Assembly: GCF_000421465.1 (NCBI RefSeq)
Contig: NZ_ATXB01000001.1
Coordinates: 930,001-994,000, forward strand
DNA from: Methylohalobius crimeensis 10Ki
Lineage (GTDB): Bacteria; Pseudomonadota; Gammaproteobacteria; Methylococcales; Methylothermaceae
DNA: 64,000 bases
Reading direction: 5' to 3'
Of this stretch, positions 41,889-51,925 are shown one piece after another. Position 1 is the first letter of the stretch, and each line of letters begins with the position of its first letter. The notes under the pieces are model-generated. The model did no database searches. It was not told the DNA's origin and worked only from the letters and a program-made list of their open reading frames with translations. Position numbers and translations under genes: made by a program.

Positions 41889-43180
41889 AGCGGGTTTTTC
41901 AAATCGATGGCGTTGAATTGAGGGTCCAGCTGTCGATGCAAGTATGCGCGCAAGGGCATCACCGGCACCGCTTCGATCAGCTCGTTGACGAAGCCGTAGA
42001 TCAGAAGCTGTCGCGCCGCGTCCGCATCGAGACCGCGAGTCTCGAGATAGAACAGGGCGTCGTCATCCAATTGACCGACGGTGACGCCGTGAGCGCACTG
42101 AACATCGTCGGCATAGATTTCCAGCTGGGGTTTGCTGTCCACCTCGGCTTTGTCGGAAAGAATCAGATTCCGATTATGCATCGCCGAATCGGTTTTTTGG
42201 GCATGGGGCTGGACCAGAATCCGGCCTTGAAAGACGCTGTGGCCCGAGTCATCCGCCAGGGCCTTGTAATTTTCCCGGCTGGTGCCGTTAGGGGCGGCAT
42301 GAACGATCCGAGTATGGCTGTCCAGATGCCGGCGGCCGCGAGCCCAGTGTAGCCCGTCCAGATGACATGCGCTGCCCTCGTCCAGGGTGACGTGGATTTC
42401 GCTGCGGGCGAGAAAACCTCCCAGGGCGAATTGATTTTGCGTCAGGTGCGAATGGGGGGCTTGCTTCACGTACAGACCGCCGAAGTGAAAGCTTCGCTCG
42501 GCTTCCTCCTGGATCTTGAAATGCTGCAGGTGGGCTTCCTTCTCCAGCAGTACTTCGCCGATGTGGGCGGTGAGGCCGGCATCCGAACCGGCGTAGGTTT
42601 CGATCACCGTGGCCTCGGCGCCTTCTTCCAGGAGTATCAAATGCCGGCTCGCTGCCGCGGCGGCTTGGGTCTGGAGGTGGAGGATTTGGATCGGCTTTTC
42701 CAACCGGGCGCCGGCGCTCAGATGAATGAATGCGCCTCCCTGAAACAGGGCGGTATTGAAATCGATGAAGCCGTGGTCGACGTCCACCGCCCGTCCGAAC
42801 CCTTGGGTCAGCCATTCGCTATGCCGATCCAATGCCTCGTTGAAATCGCAAATGACCGTTTCTCCGGTCCGCTCCGGCAGGGAAGAAAGATCGCGGGCAA
42901 AGTGGCCGTCGATCAATACCAGATGCCAGCAATCGGGCAAGAGCTTGTCTTGCGCCCACGCCGGGTCGACCTGGCCCGGCGCTTCCGCCAAGGGGAAGCG
43001 CTTGCGCTCGATGGGGGCCACATTGGTGTATTTCCATTCCTCTTCGCGAAGGGAAGGGAATCCTTGCTCGGCGAACCGGGCCAATGCCCCGCGGCGCAGC
43101 TTGGCCAGCCAGTCGGGGCTGCTTGCCGCCAGGGACTCGGCGCGGCTTTGGTAAGGCGTGACGGATGCGGGCATGGTCAT
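41885..43180 (-). CDS. sufD: Fe-S assembly scaffold protein SufD
   Basis: A 431-residue beta-helical protein. The C-terminal SufBD core contains VQPHAQKTDSAMHNRNLILS and VQCAHGVTVGQLDDDALFYLETRGL. It pairs with SufB on the SufC ATPase to build clusters. ATG 43180 overlaps the sufC stop (ATGA). Confidence 0.97.
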   Translation of the reverse strand: MTMPASVTPYQSRAESLAASSPDWLAKLRRGALARFAEQGFPSLREEEWKYTNVAPIERKRFPLAEAPGQVDPAWAQDKLLPDCWHLVLIDGHFARDLSSLPERTGETVICDFNEALDRHSEWLTQGFGRAVDVDHGFIDFNTALFQGGAFIHLSAGARLEKPIQILHLQTQAAAAASRHLILLEEGAEATVIETYAGSDAGLTAHIGEVLLEKEAHLQHFKIQEEAERSFHFGGLYVKQAPHSHLTQNQFALGGFLARSEIHVTLDEGSACHLDGLHWARGRRHLDSHTRIVHAAPNGTSRENYKALADDSGHSVFQGRILVQPHAQKTDSAMHNRNLILSDKAEVDSKPQLEIYADDVQCAHGVTVGQLDDDALFYLETRGLDADAARQLLIYGFVNELIEAVPVMPLRAYLHRQLDPQFNAIDLKNPL

Positions 43181-43953
43181 GACGGAAGCGCCTCCGTGGG
43201 TTGTTCGATCCAGCCGTAGCCTTCGGCTTCCAGTTCCCGGGCCAGCTCCGGACCGCCGGATTTGACGATGCGGCCGCCGGAGAAAACGTGGACCACGTCC
43301 GGCTGGACGTAATCGAGCAGCCGTTGATAGTGGGTCACCATGAGGAAGCCGCGCTCGGGGGAGCGCAGGGCGTTGATGCCTTGGGAGACGATTTTGAGGG
43401 CGTCGATGTCGAGACCGGAGTCGATCTCGTCGAGGATGCAAAGGGCCGGTTCCAACACCAGCATCTGCAGGATCTCGTTGCGTTTTTTCTCGCCTCCGGA
43501 GAACCCCTCGTTGATGGCGCGGTACAGGAACTGTTCCTCCATATCCATCAACCGCATCTTTTCCTTCACCAGCTGGAGGAAATCCATCGCATCCACTTCC
43601 GGTTCCCCGCGATATTTTCGGACCGCGTTGAGGGCGGCCTTGAGGAAATAGATGTTGCTGACCCCGGGGATTTCCACCGGATACTGGAATCCCAGAAAGG
43701 TCCCTTGGCGGGCCCGCTCCTCGGCGGGCATGGCCAGCAGGTCTTTCCCTTGATACCACACTTGGCCCCCGGTGACCTCGATACCTTCGCGCCCGGCCAA
43801 TACCTTGGCCAAGGTGCTTTTGCCGGAGCCGTTCGGGCCCATGATGGCGTGCACTTCTCCGGAGTCGACGGTCAAGTCGATGCCCTTCAGGATGGGTTTG
43901 CCTCCCACGGAGGCGTGAAGATTTTCGATTTTCAAAAGGGGATTGTTGCTCAT
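43177..43953 (-). CDS. sufC: Fe-S assembly ATPase SufC
   Basis: A 258-residue ABC-type ATPase: Walker A GPNGSGKSTLAKVLAG, signature FSGGEKKRNEILQM, Walker B LCILDEIDSGLD and the switch His in MVTHYQRLL. It drives SufBCD. It starts only four bases after the toxin gene that interrupts the operon. Confidence 0.98.
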   Translation of the reverse strand: MSNNPLLKIENLHASVGGKPILKGIDLTVDSGEVHAIMGPNGSGKSTLAKVLAGREGIEVTGGQVWYQGKDLLAMPAEERARQGTFLGFQYPVEIPGVSNIYFLKAALNAVRKYRGEPEVDAMDFLQLVKEKMRLMDMEEQFLYRAINEGFSGGEKKRNEILQMLVLEPALCILDEIDSGLDIDALKIVSQGINALRSPERGFLMVTHYQRLLDYVQPDVVHVFSGGRIVKSGGPELARELEAEGYGWIEQPTEALPS

Positions 43954-43957
43954 GAGT

Positions 43958-44236
43958 TCAATGCTTCAGAAATTGTTCGAGAATTTTCTCATAGTCTGCA
44001 TGGGAACCTATCCAGAACCAGATCATTTCATCATTCTGTTGAATTCCCACTGCCCGGTAATTTTTAGTGATGCGCACCGAATAGATCGATTTTTTCGAGT
44101 GGACCCGCTTGAAACGCAATCCCGGATAATAGGGATCATCTTGAAATCGGAAATAGGCTTCCTTCGCCTGTCTTCGAATCTCGGCAGGCAATTCGGCCAG
44201 CAATTGGCGAAATTTTTTCGTGGTCCGGGATTTCAC
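43958..44236 (-). CDS. RelE/ParE-family toxin inside the suf operon
   Basis: A 92-residue protein (VKSRTTKKFRQLLAELPAEI ...) with the RelE/ParE fold pattern: basic central strands (LRFKRVHSKKSIYSVRITKNYRAVGI) and a C-terminal WIGSHADYEKIL. The GTG start overlaps the antitoxin stop by four bases (GTGA), typical of antitoxin-toxin coupling. Members inhibit translation or gyrase; which applies here cannot be read. Confidence 0.88.
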   Translation of the reverse strand: MKSRTTKKFRQLLAELPAEIRRQAKEAYFRFQDDPYYPGLRFKRVHSKKSIYSVRITKNYRAVGIQQNDEMIWFWIGSHADYEKILEQFLKH

Positions 44237-44451
44237 AGTCGATCGGGATCCAGTAGTTCGGTGATGCCTTGTTCGTGTTCGGCAAGGGCTTCTTCCGCCA
44301 ATTTCGCCAGGGCATCTTCCGATTCCGCGAAAGTGACCTCCCATTTTTTTTCGGCCAGCACCTCCTCGATCAGCCAGTGAGCCAGAGCATTCTGTTCCAA
44401 CTCCGGCAATTTCGACGCTTCTGCGAATGCTTTTTCCAAAAGTTTGGTCAT
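44233..44451 (-). CDS. Antitoxin partner of the RelE/ParE toxin
   Basis: A 72-residue acidic protein (MTKLLEKAFAEASKLPELEQ ... ITELLDPDRL), helical and without an obvious DNA-binding motif. Its small size, acidity and coupling to the downstream toxin identify it as the antitoxin. It begins 23 bases after sufB on the same strand. I recognise the pattern from other chromosomal pairs but cannot name a family. Confidence 0.85.
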   Translation of the reverse strand: MTKLLEKAFAEASKLPELEQNALAHWLIEEVLAEKKWEVTFAESEDALAKLAEEALAEHEQGITELLDPDRL

Positions 44452-44474
44452 GGTGCTACCTCAGAGCCTGTTTT

Positions 44475-45926
44475 TTATCCAACACTCCCTTCCAAACTGA
44501 CGCCCAACAACGCCTGGGCCTCGACCGCGAATTCCATCGGCAGCTCCTTGAAGACCTCTTTGCAGAAACCGTTGACGATCATCGAGACCGCGTCTTCGGC
44601 GGAGATGCCGCGCTGCTGACAGTAGAACAATTGGTCCTCGCTGATCCTCGAGGTGGTGGCCTCGTGCTCCATCACCGCGCTGGGTTGTTTCACCTCGATG
44701 TAGGGGAAGGTATGAGCGCCGCAGCGATCCCCGATCAGGAGCGAATCGCACTGGGTATAGTTGCGCGCGCCTTGTGCGTTTTTGAGGATTTTAACCAGTC
44801 CCCGGTAAGTGTTCTGGGCGCGGCCGGCGGAAATCCCCTTGGAGATGATGGTGCTTTTGGTGCGCTTGCCGATGTGGATCATCTTGGTCCCGGTGTCGGC
44901 CTGTTGATAGTTGTTGGCGACCGCCACCGAATAGAATTCGCCCACCGAATCATCGCCGCGGAGGATGCAGCTGGGATATTTCCAGGTGATGGCCGAGCCG
45001 GTTTCCACCTGGGTCCAGGAGATCTTGGACCGGTCGCCTCGGCAGTCTCCCCGTTTGGTGACGAAATTGTAGATGCCGCCGCGGCCTTCCTCGTCGCCCG
45101 GATACCAATTCTGCACCGTGGAATACTTGATCTGGGCGTCCTCGAGAGCGATCAATTCGACCACCGCCGCGTGGAGCTGGTTTTCGTCGCGCATGGGCGC
45201 GGTGCATCCCTCCAGATAGGAAACGTGGGAGCCTTCCTCGGCGATGATCAGGGTGCGTTCGAACTGCCCGGTTTTGGCGGCGTTGATGCGGAAATAGGTG
45301 GACAGCTCCATGGGGCAGCGCACCCCTTTGGGAATGTAGACGAAGGAACCGTCCGAAAACACCGCCGAGTTGAGGGCGGCGAAGAAATTGTCCCCGGCGG
45401 GCACCACCGTGCCCAGGTATTGGCGCACCAGGTCCGGGTGTTTCTGGATCGCTTCGGAAATGGAGCAAAAGATGACCCCCGCCTTTTCCAGGGTGCCCTT
45501 GAAGGTCGTGGCCACCGAGACGCTGTCGAAGACCGCGTCCACCGCCACTCCCGCCAGCTTTTCCCGCTCGTGCAGCGGGATGCCGAGTTTTTCGAAGGTC
45601 TCCAGCAGTTTGGGATCGACCTCGTCCAGGCTTTTGGGGGCATCGTCGGGGGACTTGGGCGCCGCATAGTAGCTGAGGGACTGATAATCCACCGGCTCAT
45701 AGCTGACGTGCGCCCAATGATGGGGTTCGACCATCTTCAGCCAATTGCGATAGGCTTCGAGGCGCCAGTCCAACATCCATTCCGGTTCGCGTTTCTTGGC
45801 CGACAAGGCGCGAATGATATCCTCGTTCAGTCCGGGGGGCAGGCTTTCTTCCTCCACGTCGGTAATGAAGCCTTCCTTGTATTCCCGGCGGATCAGTTTT
45901 TCCAGTTCGGTGCTGTTTGCTGCCAT
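44475..45926 (-). CDS. sufB: Fe-S assembly scaffold protein SufB
   Basis: A 483-residue scaffold on which clusters form. Family sequences include [40 protein letters not shown] and the C-terminal [24 protein letters not shown] 45926 gives [20 protein letters not shown]. It is the first structural gene after sufR (20 bases apart). Confidence 0.97.
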   Translation of the reverse strand: MAANSTELEKLIRREYKEGFITDVEEESLPPGLNEDIIRALSAKKREPEWMLDWRLEAYRNWLKMVEPHHWAHVSYEPVDYQSLSYYAAPKSPDDAPKSLDEVDPKLLETFEKLGIPLHEREKLAGVAVDAVFDSVSVATTFKGTLEKAGVIFCSISEAIQKHPDLVRQYLGTVVPAGDNFFAALNSAVFSDGSFVYIPKGVRCPMELSTYFRINAAKTGQFERTLIIAEEGSHVSYLEGCTAPMRDENQLHAAVVELIALEDAQIKYSTVQNWYPGDEEGRGGIYNFVTKRGDCRGDRSKISWTQVETGSAITWKYPSCILRGDDSVGEFYSVAVANNYQQADTGTKMIHIGKRTKSTIISKGISAGRAQNTYRGLVKILKNAQGARNYTQCDSLLIGDRCGAHTFPYIEVKQPSAVMEHEATTSRISEDQLFYCQQRGISAEDAVSMIVNGFCKEVFKELPMEFAVEAQALLGVSLEGSVG

Positions 45927-45946
45927 GGGTACTCTCCAAAAATGAA

Positions 45947-46399
45947 TCAGCGGACGTTGGCGCGAAGGCCGCTGAGGGAAATAGGCATCTCCCGCGGGGC
46001 GGGCTTGACCATGTCCGCCAGGGTGACCGTTTCCAGCGCGGTGCGGATGGCCCGGTTGATGAGCGTCCAATTGCCGCGAATATCGCAGTCATCCGATTGC
46101 TGGCAGTGGTTTTCCGCCAAGCTGCATTCGGTCAGGCCGATCGGGCCCTCCAGGGCGGCGATGATTTGCGCGATGTGGATGTCTTCCGGTCGCCGGGCCA
46201 AGCGATAACCGCCGTGGGCGCCGCGTTCGGATCGGAAAATTTCCGCGCGGCCCAGGTGTTTCAAAACCTTTTGCACCGTGGGCAAAGCGATATTGACGGT
46301 CTCGGCGACTTCCGCCGCCGTGTAGGTTCGCTCCGGCTCCCGGGCGCTGTGGCTGGCGATCACGATGGCGTAATCGGCGAGTTTGCTCAGGCGTAACAT
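45947..46399 (-). CDS. sufR: Rrf2-family regulator of the suf operon
   Basis: A 150-residue Rrf2 protein with an N-terminal winged helix ([37 protein letters not shown]). Three Cys in [16 protein letters not shown] are placed to ligate an Fe-S cluster, as in IscR. It probably represses the operon when its cluster is loaded. A dyad operator lies 22 bases upstream of its start. Confidence 0.94.
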   Translation of the reverse strand: MLRLSKLADYAIVIASHSAREPERTYTAAEVAETVNIALPTVQKVLKHLGRAEIFRSERGAHGGYRLARRPEDIHIAQIIAALEGPIGLTECSLAENHCQQSDDCDIRGNWTLINRAIRTALETVTLADMVKPAPREMPISLSGLRANVR

Positions 46400-46420
46400 G
46401 GTTTCAAGTAATTTTTAATT

Positions 46421-46437
46421 AGGACTATTCTAGTCCT
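46421..46437. promoter_or_regulatory. sufR: Rrf2-type operator of the suf operon
   Basis: AGGACTA-TTC-TAGTCCT is a perfect seven-base inverted repeat just upstream of sufR. It resembles IscR-type sites (GACT...AGTC core). It is flanked by ATT and AAT, extending the symmetry. This placement suits autorepression. Confidence 0.75.
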
Positions 46438-46531
46438 GAATAATTCCCAAGTAAAGCACTTGGTTTAAGTTTCTCGGCTATCCTTAAGCAATATCATCGG
46501 CTTGGCGGAGTTTGCTGGGAGCTTATTTGTC

Positions 46532-47008
46532 ATGGAATCCATCGAATTGAATCACTTGTGCGACACCTATGGACTGAAGGAAAGCGACATCTATTTTCTG
46601 GATTTGATCCCTCTGGTGGAGATGATTTGGGCGGATGGCCACAATCAACGGGAAGAGTTGCGCATCCTGTCCGATTTTGCCTTGGACCATATGGAGGAGT
46701 TGAACGAGATTGTGGGGGCGGAAGTGGTCACCCCGGCGGATTTGAAGGATTTCCTGAGGCGTTATGGAGAACAAAGGCCGCCTCGGGATTTATTGGCGTC
46801 CCTGCGCGAAATCGCCTGTCGGCGAATGCATCGGCGCTCCGAATCCCAAGATAAGGGGCAAGCGGTATTTATGTGTTGTCTGGATATTGCCGCGGCGTGT
46901 GTGGACCGCTATCCCTATGGGATGCGGCAGCGGATTATGGAGCGGGAGCGGCAGTTGCTGCTGGCGTTGATGCCGCTGTTGCGGGAACAAGGTATGGCTG
47001 GGATCTAG
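46532..47008 (+). CDS. TerB-like hypothetical protein
   Basis: A 158-residue helical protein. The segment DLIPLVEMIWADGHNQREEL is reminiscent of the acidic metal-binding helix of TerB-like proteins, although the rest is not clearly conserved. No signal or membrane segment. GGGAG ten bases before ATG 46532 supports the start; a TTG at 46502 is possible. It diverges from sufR. Confidence 0.65.
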   Translation: MESIELNHLCDTYGLKESDIYFLDLIPLVEMIWADGHNQREELRILSDFALDHMEELNEIVGAEVVTPADLKDFLRRYGEQRPPRDLLASLREIACRRMHRRSESQDKGQAVFMCCLDIAAACVDRYPYGMRQRIMERERQLLLALMPLLREQGMAGI

Positions 47009-47162
47009 AAACGGAGAAATATTTTGAATTGCAGCCTATATCTACATGGTTGGTCTTGCATTCGAGTAATGCCGGAGCGATCCAAGGCGGGTGGATCAGG
47101 AATCCTGGAGTAAGTTTCGAGTCCAAATCAAAGTCTTTGGAAAGAGCCACGGGGGATTGCTG

Positions 47163-47342
47163 ATGTTCGGACGCGTGCTTACGTCCTTGATGCTCTTGGT
47201 GGCCAGCTGCTTTCTGATGGTTCTGGTGGACCATACACCGGGCCGGGTAGGCTGGCCGGAAGCATTGGTTGCGCCGGTGATCGTCTATGCCGGTTGGCAG
47301 GCGGCGAGGGAATTGATGGAGTGGTATCGGCGGGAAGGGTAA
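47163..47342 (+). CDS. Small two-helix membrane protein
   Basis: A 59-residue protein with two hydrophobic helices (VLTSLMLLVASCFLMVLV and WPEALVAPVIVYAGWQ) and a charged C terminus (ELMEWYRREG). GGGGG precedes the ATG. It ends ten bases before the degenerate distal CRISPR repeat. No family recognised. Confidence 0.55.
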   Translation: MFGRVLTSLMLLVASCFLMVLVDHTPGRVGWPEALVAPVIVYAGWQAARELMEWYRREG

Positions 47343-47352
47343 GTGTAATTAG

Positions 47353-49770
47353 CCCTCCATCCCCGCGCCCACGGGGGCGCGACCTCGATCTGGATGGCAC
47401 GTTCTGCTGAAATGCAGCGTTTCAATCCACGCGCCCGCGTGGGGCGCGACATATCACCCGGACGCAGCTATCCAAGTGATTGACGTTTCAATCCACGCGC
47501 CCGCGTGGGGCGCGACAGGCGAGATTGAGGAGACCTTGGCGCGCGTGCAAGTTTCAATCCACGCGCCCGCGTGGGGCGCGACCGGTTTCAAGGCCATGCT
47601 CAGCCACCAATAGCTCGTTTCAATCCACGCGCCCGCGTGGGGCGCGACCTCAATAGGTTGCATTTCTCCGTCCAGTATTGGCGGTTTCAATCCACGCGCC
47701 CGCGTGGGGCGCGACCCGGTCACAATGCCCGCTGCCGCTCCCGCTTGAGTTTCAATCCACGCGCCCGCGTGGGGCGCGACGTGGACAGGGGAGGAGGTAG
47801 ACAACTCCAGGCGGTTTCAATCCACGCGCCCGCGTGGGGCGCGACCGTCTGCCTCGCCGCTACGGCTCGCCGGCTCGGTGTTTCAATCCACGCGCCCGCG
47901 TGGGGCGCGACGTGGCAATTCGAATACGCTGGATGACTATGAAGTTTCAATCCACGCGCCCGCGTGGGGCGCGACTCCGGCTCACGTCCAAGTGCGACAG
48001 ATCCTGAACGTTTCAATCCACGCGCCCGCGTGGGGCGCGACAGGCGTTGCTTGAGGAAGCCGCCGGGATGGAGTTCGTTTCAATCCACGCGCCCGCGTGG
48101 GGCGCGACCAGATGCTGCTGATGCGATTGGCGACCTCAGCCGAGTTTCAATCCACGCGCCCGCGTGGGGCGCGACTCGTAATGCAGGATTGTGCCGACCA
48201 CCAGCACATCGTTTCAATCCACGCGCCCGCGTGGGGCGCGACGGAATTAGCGCGCCCGCGACCGCACCAATGTACCAGTTTCAATCCACGCGCCCGCGTG
48301 GGGCGCGACTTGGGAAAGGCCGCCTTCGTGGGCAAGGATGCCTGTTTCAATCCACGCGCCCGCGTGGGGCGCGACGTGGTGGCAAGCTGCTGTTCGATTT
48401 CCTCTGCCGGTTTCAATCCACGCGCCCGCGTGGGGCGCGACCGGAACGAGTTATTCGCTCGATGTGACAGCGTTCGGTTTCAATCCACGCGCCCGCGTGG
48501 GGCGCGACTCCGATAGCGGACCGGCGGGGGCTTGGGTCGGGGCGTTTCAATCCACGCGCCCGCGTGGGGCGCGACTCAACGCTGGAGGACCTCCAGCGCG
48601 CGATCCGAGTTTCAATCCACGCGCCCGCGTGGGGCGCGACCCCAACGACTAGGAGCTAATCCATGACCAAGAAAGTTTCAATCCACGCGCCCGCGTGGGG
48701 CGCGACAGGAGTCGGCCGAGCGCGCCGCGGCGTCCGCCAAGTTTCAATCCACGCGCCCGCGTGGGGCGCGACCCCCAGGACTCGATCCCGACATTCTGTT
48801 TCACGGCGGTTTCAATCCACGCGCCCGCGTGGGGCGCGACTATCTAAAAATCGGAAAGGTTGTCTTTTGTAAAGGGTTTCAATCCACGCGCCCGCGTGGG
48901 GCGCGACGGGCGTAGGGGTCAGCAAAGATGGTATTTATCTGTGTTTCAATCCACGCGCCCGCGTGGGGCGCGACCGATCGCTCGGTGATTTCCAGCCGTA
49001 ACGTAAGAGGTTTCAATCCACGCGCCCGCGTGGGGCGCGACAAATAATCGTCACCTCGCCGAAAAACAAGGCGGTGTTTCAATCCACGCGCCCGCGTGGG
49101 GCGCGACTGTTTTCGGCTCGGTAAACCGGAACAGACTCTCCGTTTCAATCCACGCGCCCGCGTGGGGCGCGACTGAGCAGCGGGCTGACGCTGGGAGCAC
49201 TAAGAGCTGTTTCAATCCACGCGCCCGCGTGGGGCGCGACCGATGTGAGGCATTCGGCCGGCTCGATCATGTAGTGTTTCAATCCACGCGCCCGCGTGGG
49301 GCGCGACGTTCGTAACGACGACGGCTTTAATCAGGTAGTAGGTTTCAATCCACGCGCCCGCGTGGGGCGCGACCTTATGAACTCCTAACGGGTGACTGGA
49401 GCAAGGTGTTTCAATCCACGCGCCCGCGTGGGGCGCGACGGATTACGACCGATTCCTGGATGACGTGGACGGAGTTTCAATCCACGCGCCCGCGTGGGGC
49501 GCGACTAACGTAGTGCTATTTATAAGCCTCCCAGTAAAAGTTTCAATCCACGCGCCCGCGTGGGGCGCGACCCGCCATGGTGATGACCACGCCAAAGAAA
49601 TAATTGTTTCAATCCACGCGCCCGCGTGGGGCGCGACCGGGATTTAGCTTCATGCATATACTCCCATTAAGCCGTTTCAATCCACGCGCCCGCGTGGGGC
49701 GCGACCAGTGCTGCCGCGAGAAACGATCGCGACGGTATGTTTCAATCCACGCGCCCGCGTGGGGCGCGAC
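47353..49770 (-). CRISPR. Type I-C CRISPR array, 36 intact repeats plus a degenerate distal repeat
   Basis: Thirty-six identical 32-base repeats run from 47419-47450 to 49739-49770, with spacers of about 33-36 bases. On the minus strand each repeat begins GTCGCGCCCC and ends GTGGATTGAAAC, with a CCACGC/GCGTGG stem, the usual type I-C form. The repeat at 47353-47383 is degenerate and one base short, marking the leader-distal end. Acquisition should occur at the 49770 end, next to the leader and cas2. Confidence 0.98.
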
Positions 49771-49946
49771 CGTTCAATTCTAACCTTCTGAATAAGAAAA
49801 TAAAAAAGGCTTTGGAGCGCTAAACTCAGGTTTCCAAGTTGTTAAAGAGCGAATGGACGAATATTGATTTCTAAAACCTTTTATATTCAACTGATTACAG
49901 TGTCGCTAACCTTCCTGGAAGGACATGAGAACCGATGGTTAGCGCG
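49771..49946 (-). promoter_or_regulatory. CRISPR leader
   Basis: A 176-base AT-rich stretch between cas2 and the first repeat. Read on the minus strand it contains CTCTTTAACAACTTGG and a poly-T stretch. Next to cas2, CGCTAACC (49904-49911) pairs with GGTTAGCG (49937-49944), a hairpin that may separate cas and array transcripts. Confidence 0.85.
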
Positions 49947-50240
49947 TTATAAAATCAATGCATCGCCAATCGGATCCTGAACAACTTTGGCGCCAACGTG
50001 CTCGACTTTGTTGCGTCCTTTCTTGCCGAGAAAATAGAACCTCAAACTGTCAAGTTCGGGATCGAATATTTCCATGAGCTTGGTTTTCAGAACGGTAAAC
50101 TCCGCAGGCGTCACCTCACATTCGAACACAGAATTCTGTACACGCATCCCGTAATCCAGACAGACCTTCGCAATCTGACGTAGGCGTTTTTGACCGGTTT
50201 CACTGGTAACGTTGACGTCGTAAGTGACCAGTACCAACAT
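49947..50240 (-). CDS. cas2: CRISPR adaptation endoribonuclease Cas2
   Basis: A 97-residue Cas2 with the N-terminal VLVTYDVNV strand carrying the conserved Asp, and LRFYFLGKK later. It dimerises with Cas1 to integrate spacers. Last gene of the cas operon, three bases after cas1. Confidence 0.97.
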   Translation of the reverse strand: MLVLVTYDVNVTSETGQKRLRQIAKVCLDYGMRVQNSVFECEVTPAEFTVLKTKLMEIFDPELDSLRFYFLGKKGRNKVEHVGAKVVQDPIGDALIL

Positions 50241-50243
50241 GGC

Positions 50244-51260
50244 TTATTTCACCAGATAAGGTGGATAATATCGCGTATCTCCCCGGACATGCCGCGCCAG
50301 CAGCATTGCCTGACAATGCGGCAACAGGCCGATAGGTACCTTCTCATGTAGATAAGGGTGCATAATTTCCGTCTGCTTGCGTTCCTGATAAGCGACGAGC
50401 AGCTCTTTCCGCGCTTTCTCGGTGAGACGAACAGCGCCGCCGGCTTCTGTTTCGAAGTCCTCCGGACAAACTTGGCGGCGGTTTATCAGCGTCAGGACGA
50501 ATCGATCCGCCCACGAAGCACGAAATTCCTCCACCAGATCGAGTGCAAGGCTGAGGCGTCCCGGCCGGTCGCTGTGAAGAAAACCCACGTAGGGATCGAG
50601 CCCGACGCCAAGCAGGGCGGAAACGCATTCCTGGGTCACCAGGGAGTAGGCGAAAGAGAGCAGGGCATTAACCGGATCGGTGGGCGGCCGGCGTATGCGT
50701 CCGTCGAATCTAAAATGACTGCCACGCAGGCGTTCATTGAATACGGAAAAATAGCTGTTTGCCGCCTCCCCCTCTATGCCCCTGGTTGTTTCTACGCTGT
50801 GGGCGCTTTGGACTTGGCGCAAACTGACCGCAAGCTTTTTGGCCGCCTGTTTGAGGGATGAGTTTTCGCCATGATTACGTAAATCCCGCAGTAACACCGA
50901 TCGGCAGTTGGCGATCTTGGCGGCCACCATTAAACGAGCTACGTCGGTAGCTTTGTCGGGATCATCCGCCCAGCGGTACTGGGTGCGCCGAAGAAGTACG
51001 TTGCCTGTCGGCTTCCCCTGGACGCGGGCAAGAAAGCGTCCGTATTCCGTGTAAAACGCCAAGCCGATTCCCTGCTCAGCGCAGTAGCCCATCAGAAATG
51101 GGGAAACGGAGATTTGGCCGAAACAGAAGATGTTGCCGATGGCAAGTGCCGGAAATTGAGCCAGTTTGTCGGGGCCATTCTTGATGACGATGGTTTCCCG
51201 TTCTTTATGGAGATAGCTTTCTTGCCGGGTCACGTAGAGCGTATTCAGGAGTTTCTTCAT
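50244..51260 (-). CDS. cas1: CRISPR integrase Cas1, type I-C
   Basis: A 338-residue Cas1 of the I-C group, with LLSFAYSLVTQECVSALLGVGLDPYVGFLH (broken here: LLSFAYSLVTQEC, GLDPYVGFLHSDRPG) containing the metal-binding His, and LALDLVEEFR following. It integrates new spacers at the leader end with Cas2 and Cas4. It overlaps cas4 by four bases. Confidence 0.97.
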   Translation of the reverse strand: MKKLLNTLYVTRQESYLHKERETIVIKNGPDKLAQFPALAIGNIFCFGQISVSPFLMGYCAEQGIGLAFYTEYGRFLARVQGKPTGNVLLRRTQYRWADDPDKATDVARLMVAAKIANCRSVLLRDLRNHGENSSLKQAAKKLAVSLRQVQSAHSVETTRGIEGEAANSYFSVFNERLRGSHFRFDGRIRRPPTDPVNALLSFAYSLVTQECVSALLGVGLDPYVGFLHSDRPGRLSLALDLVEEFRASWADRFVLTLINRRQVCPEDFETEAGGAVRLTEKARKELLVAYQERKQTEIMHPYLHEKVPIGLLPHCQAMLLARHVRGDTRYYPPYLVK

Positions 51261-51925
51261 TCCTGGCTATCCTCGCTGGGGTCGTCCGACTCCTGAAAGA
51301 TCGCATTGACATAGGATACGGAGCGATCGCGGGCAAACGCTTTGGGGTTGCATAGTTCCGCCAGGGAACACGCTTTGCATCGACGTCGCTCATCGATCGG
51401 TGGAGGCGTTTCACCGGATAGGAGCATTCTCCTTGCGGCTTCGATGACGTCCAAAGTGGTTTGTCGCAAGGCTGCGTCGATGATGACCGGCTTGCGCCTC
51501 CGAACCTGCCAATACCAGATCGCCCCTTCGGTCACCTGCGTATTTCGCATTTCCTCGATGCAAAGTGCTTGAGCGCATAGCTGAATGCGGTCCCAGTCCT
51601 CGATTTTCGGTCGGCCGCGTTTGTATTCGACCGGGAAATACCGGGGTGACTCCTGTTTGCCCTCATTTGGCGAGTGAACTTCGATCAAGTCCGCTTTTCC
51701 GGTCAACCCCAGTTGATGAGAGACCAATAAAACACCGCGCTCGTAGCGCACACCGCGCCGTTGTTCCGCATATCCTGCATCGACTCGTTCGTGCAAGAGT
51801 CTGCCTTCCGCTGTCAACCGATTCTCCGACCATGCCTGTTCGATATGGATTAGGGCGAATTGGCGAGGGCAGTAGGCGTAATGCTGCAGGGCGGAGATGG
51901 CGAGATAATCGTCCACACGCTTCAA
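51257..51925 (-). CDS. cas4: CRISPR adaptation nuclease Cas4
   Basis: A 222-residue RecB-like nuclease. Four Cys suited to a 4Fe-4S cluster: HYAYCPRQFAL at the N terminus and CKACSLAELCNP at the C terminus. Catalytic motifs are seen in GKADLIEVH and FPVEYKRGRPK. Cas4 trims prespacers and selects PAM-bearing ends. It overlaps cas7 and cas1. Confidence 0.96.
   Translation of the reverse strand: MKRVDDYLAISALQHYAYCPRQFALIHIEQAWSENRLTAEGRLLHERVDAGYAEQRRGVRYERGVLLVSHQLGLTGKADLIEVHSPNEGKQESPRYFPVEYKRGRPKIEDWDRIQLCAQALCIEEMRNTQVTEGAIWYWQVRRRKPVIIDAALRQTTLDVIEAARRMLLSGETPPPIDERRRCKACSLAELCNPKAFARDRSVSYVNAIFQESDDPSEDSQE

Noticed and set aside
46873-47163. A 96-residue frame overlapping the end of the TerB-like gene
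   Set aside because: It is largely an out-of-frame reading of the upstream gene with no ribosome site or recognisable domain.
47454-49647. Many open frames encoding repeated arginine- and proline-rich peptides
   Set aside because: They are translations of the CRISPR repeats in several frames; the 32-base periodicity and spacers explain them.
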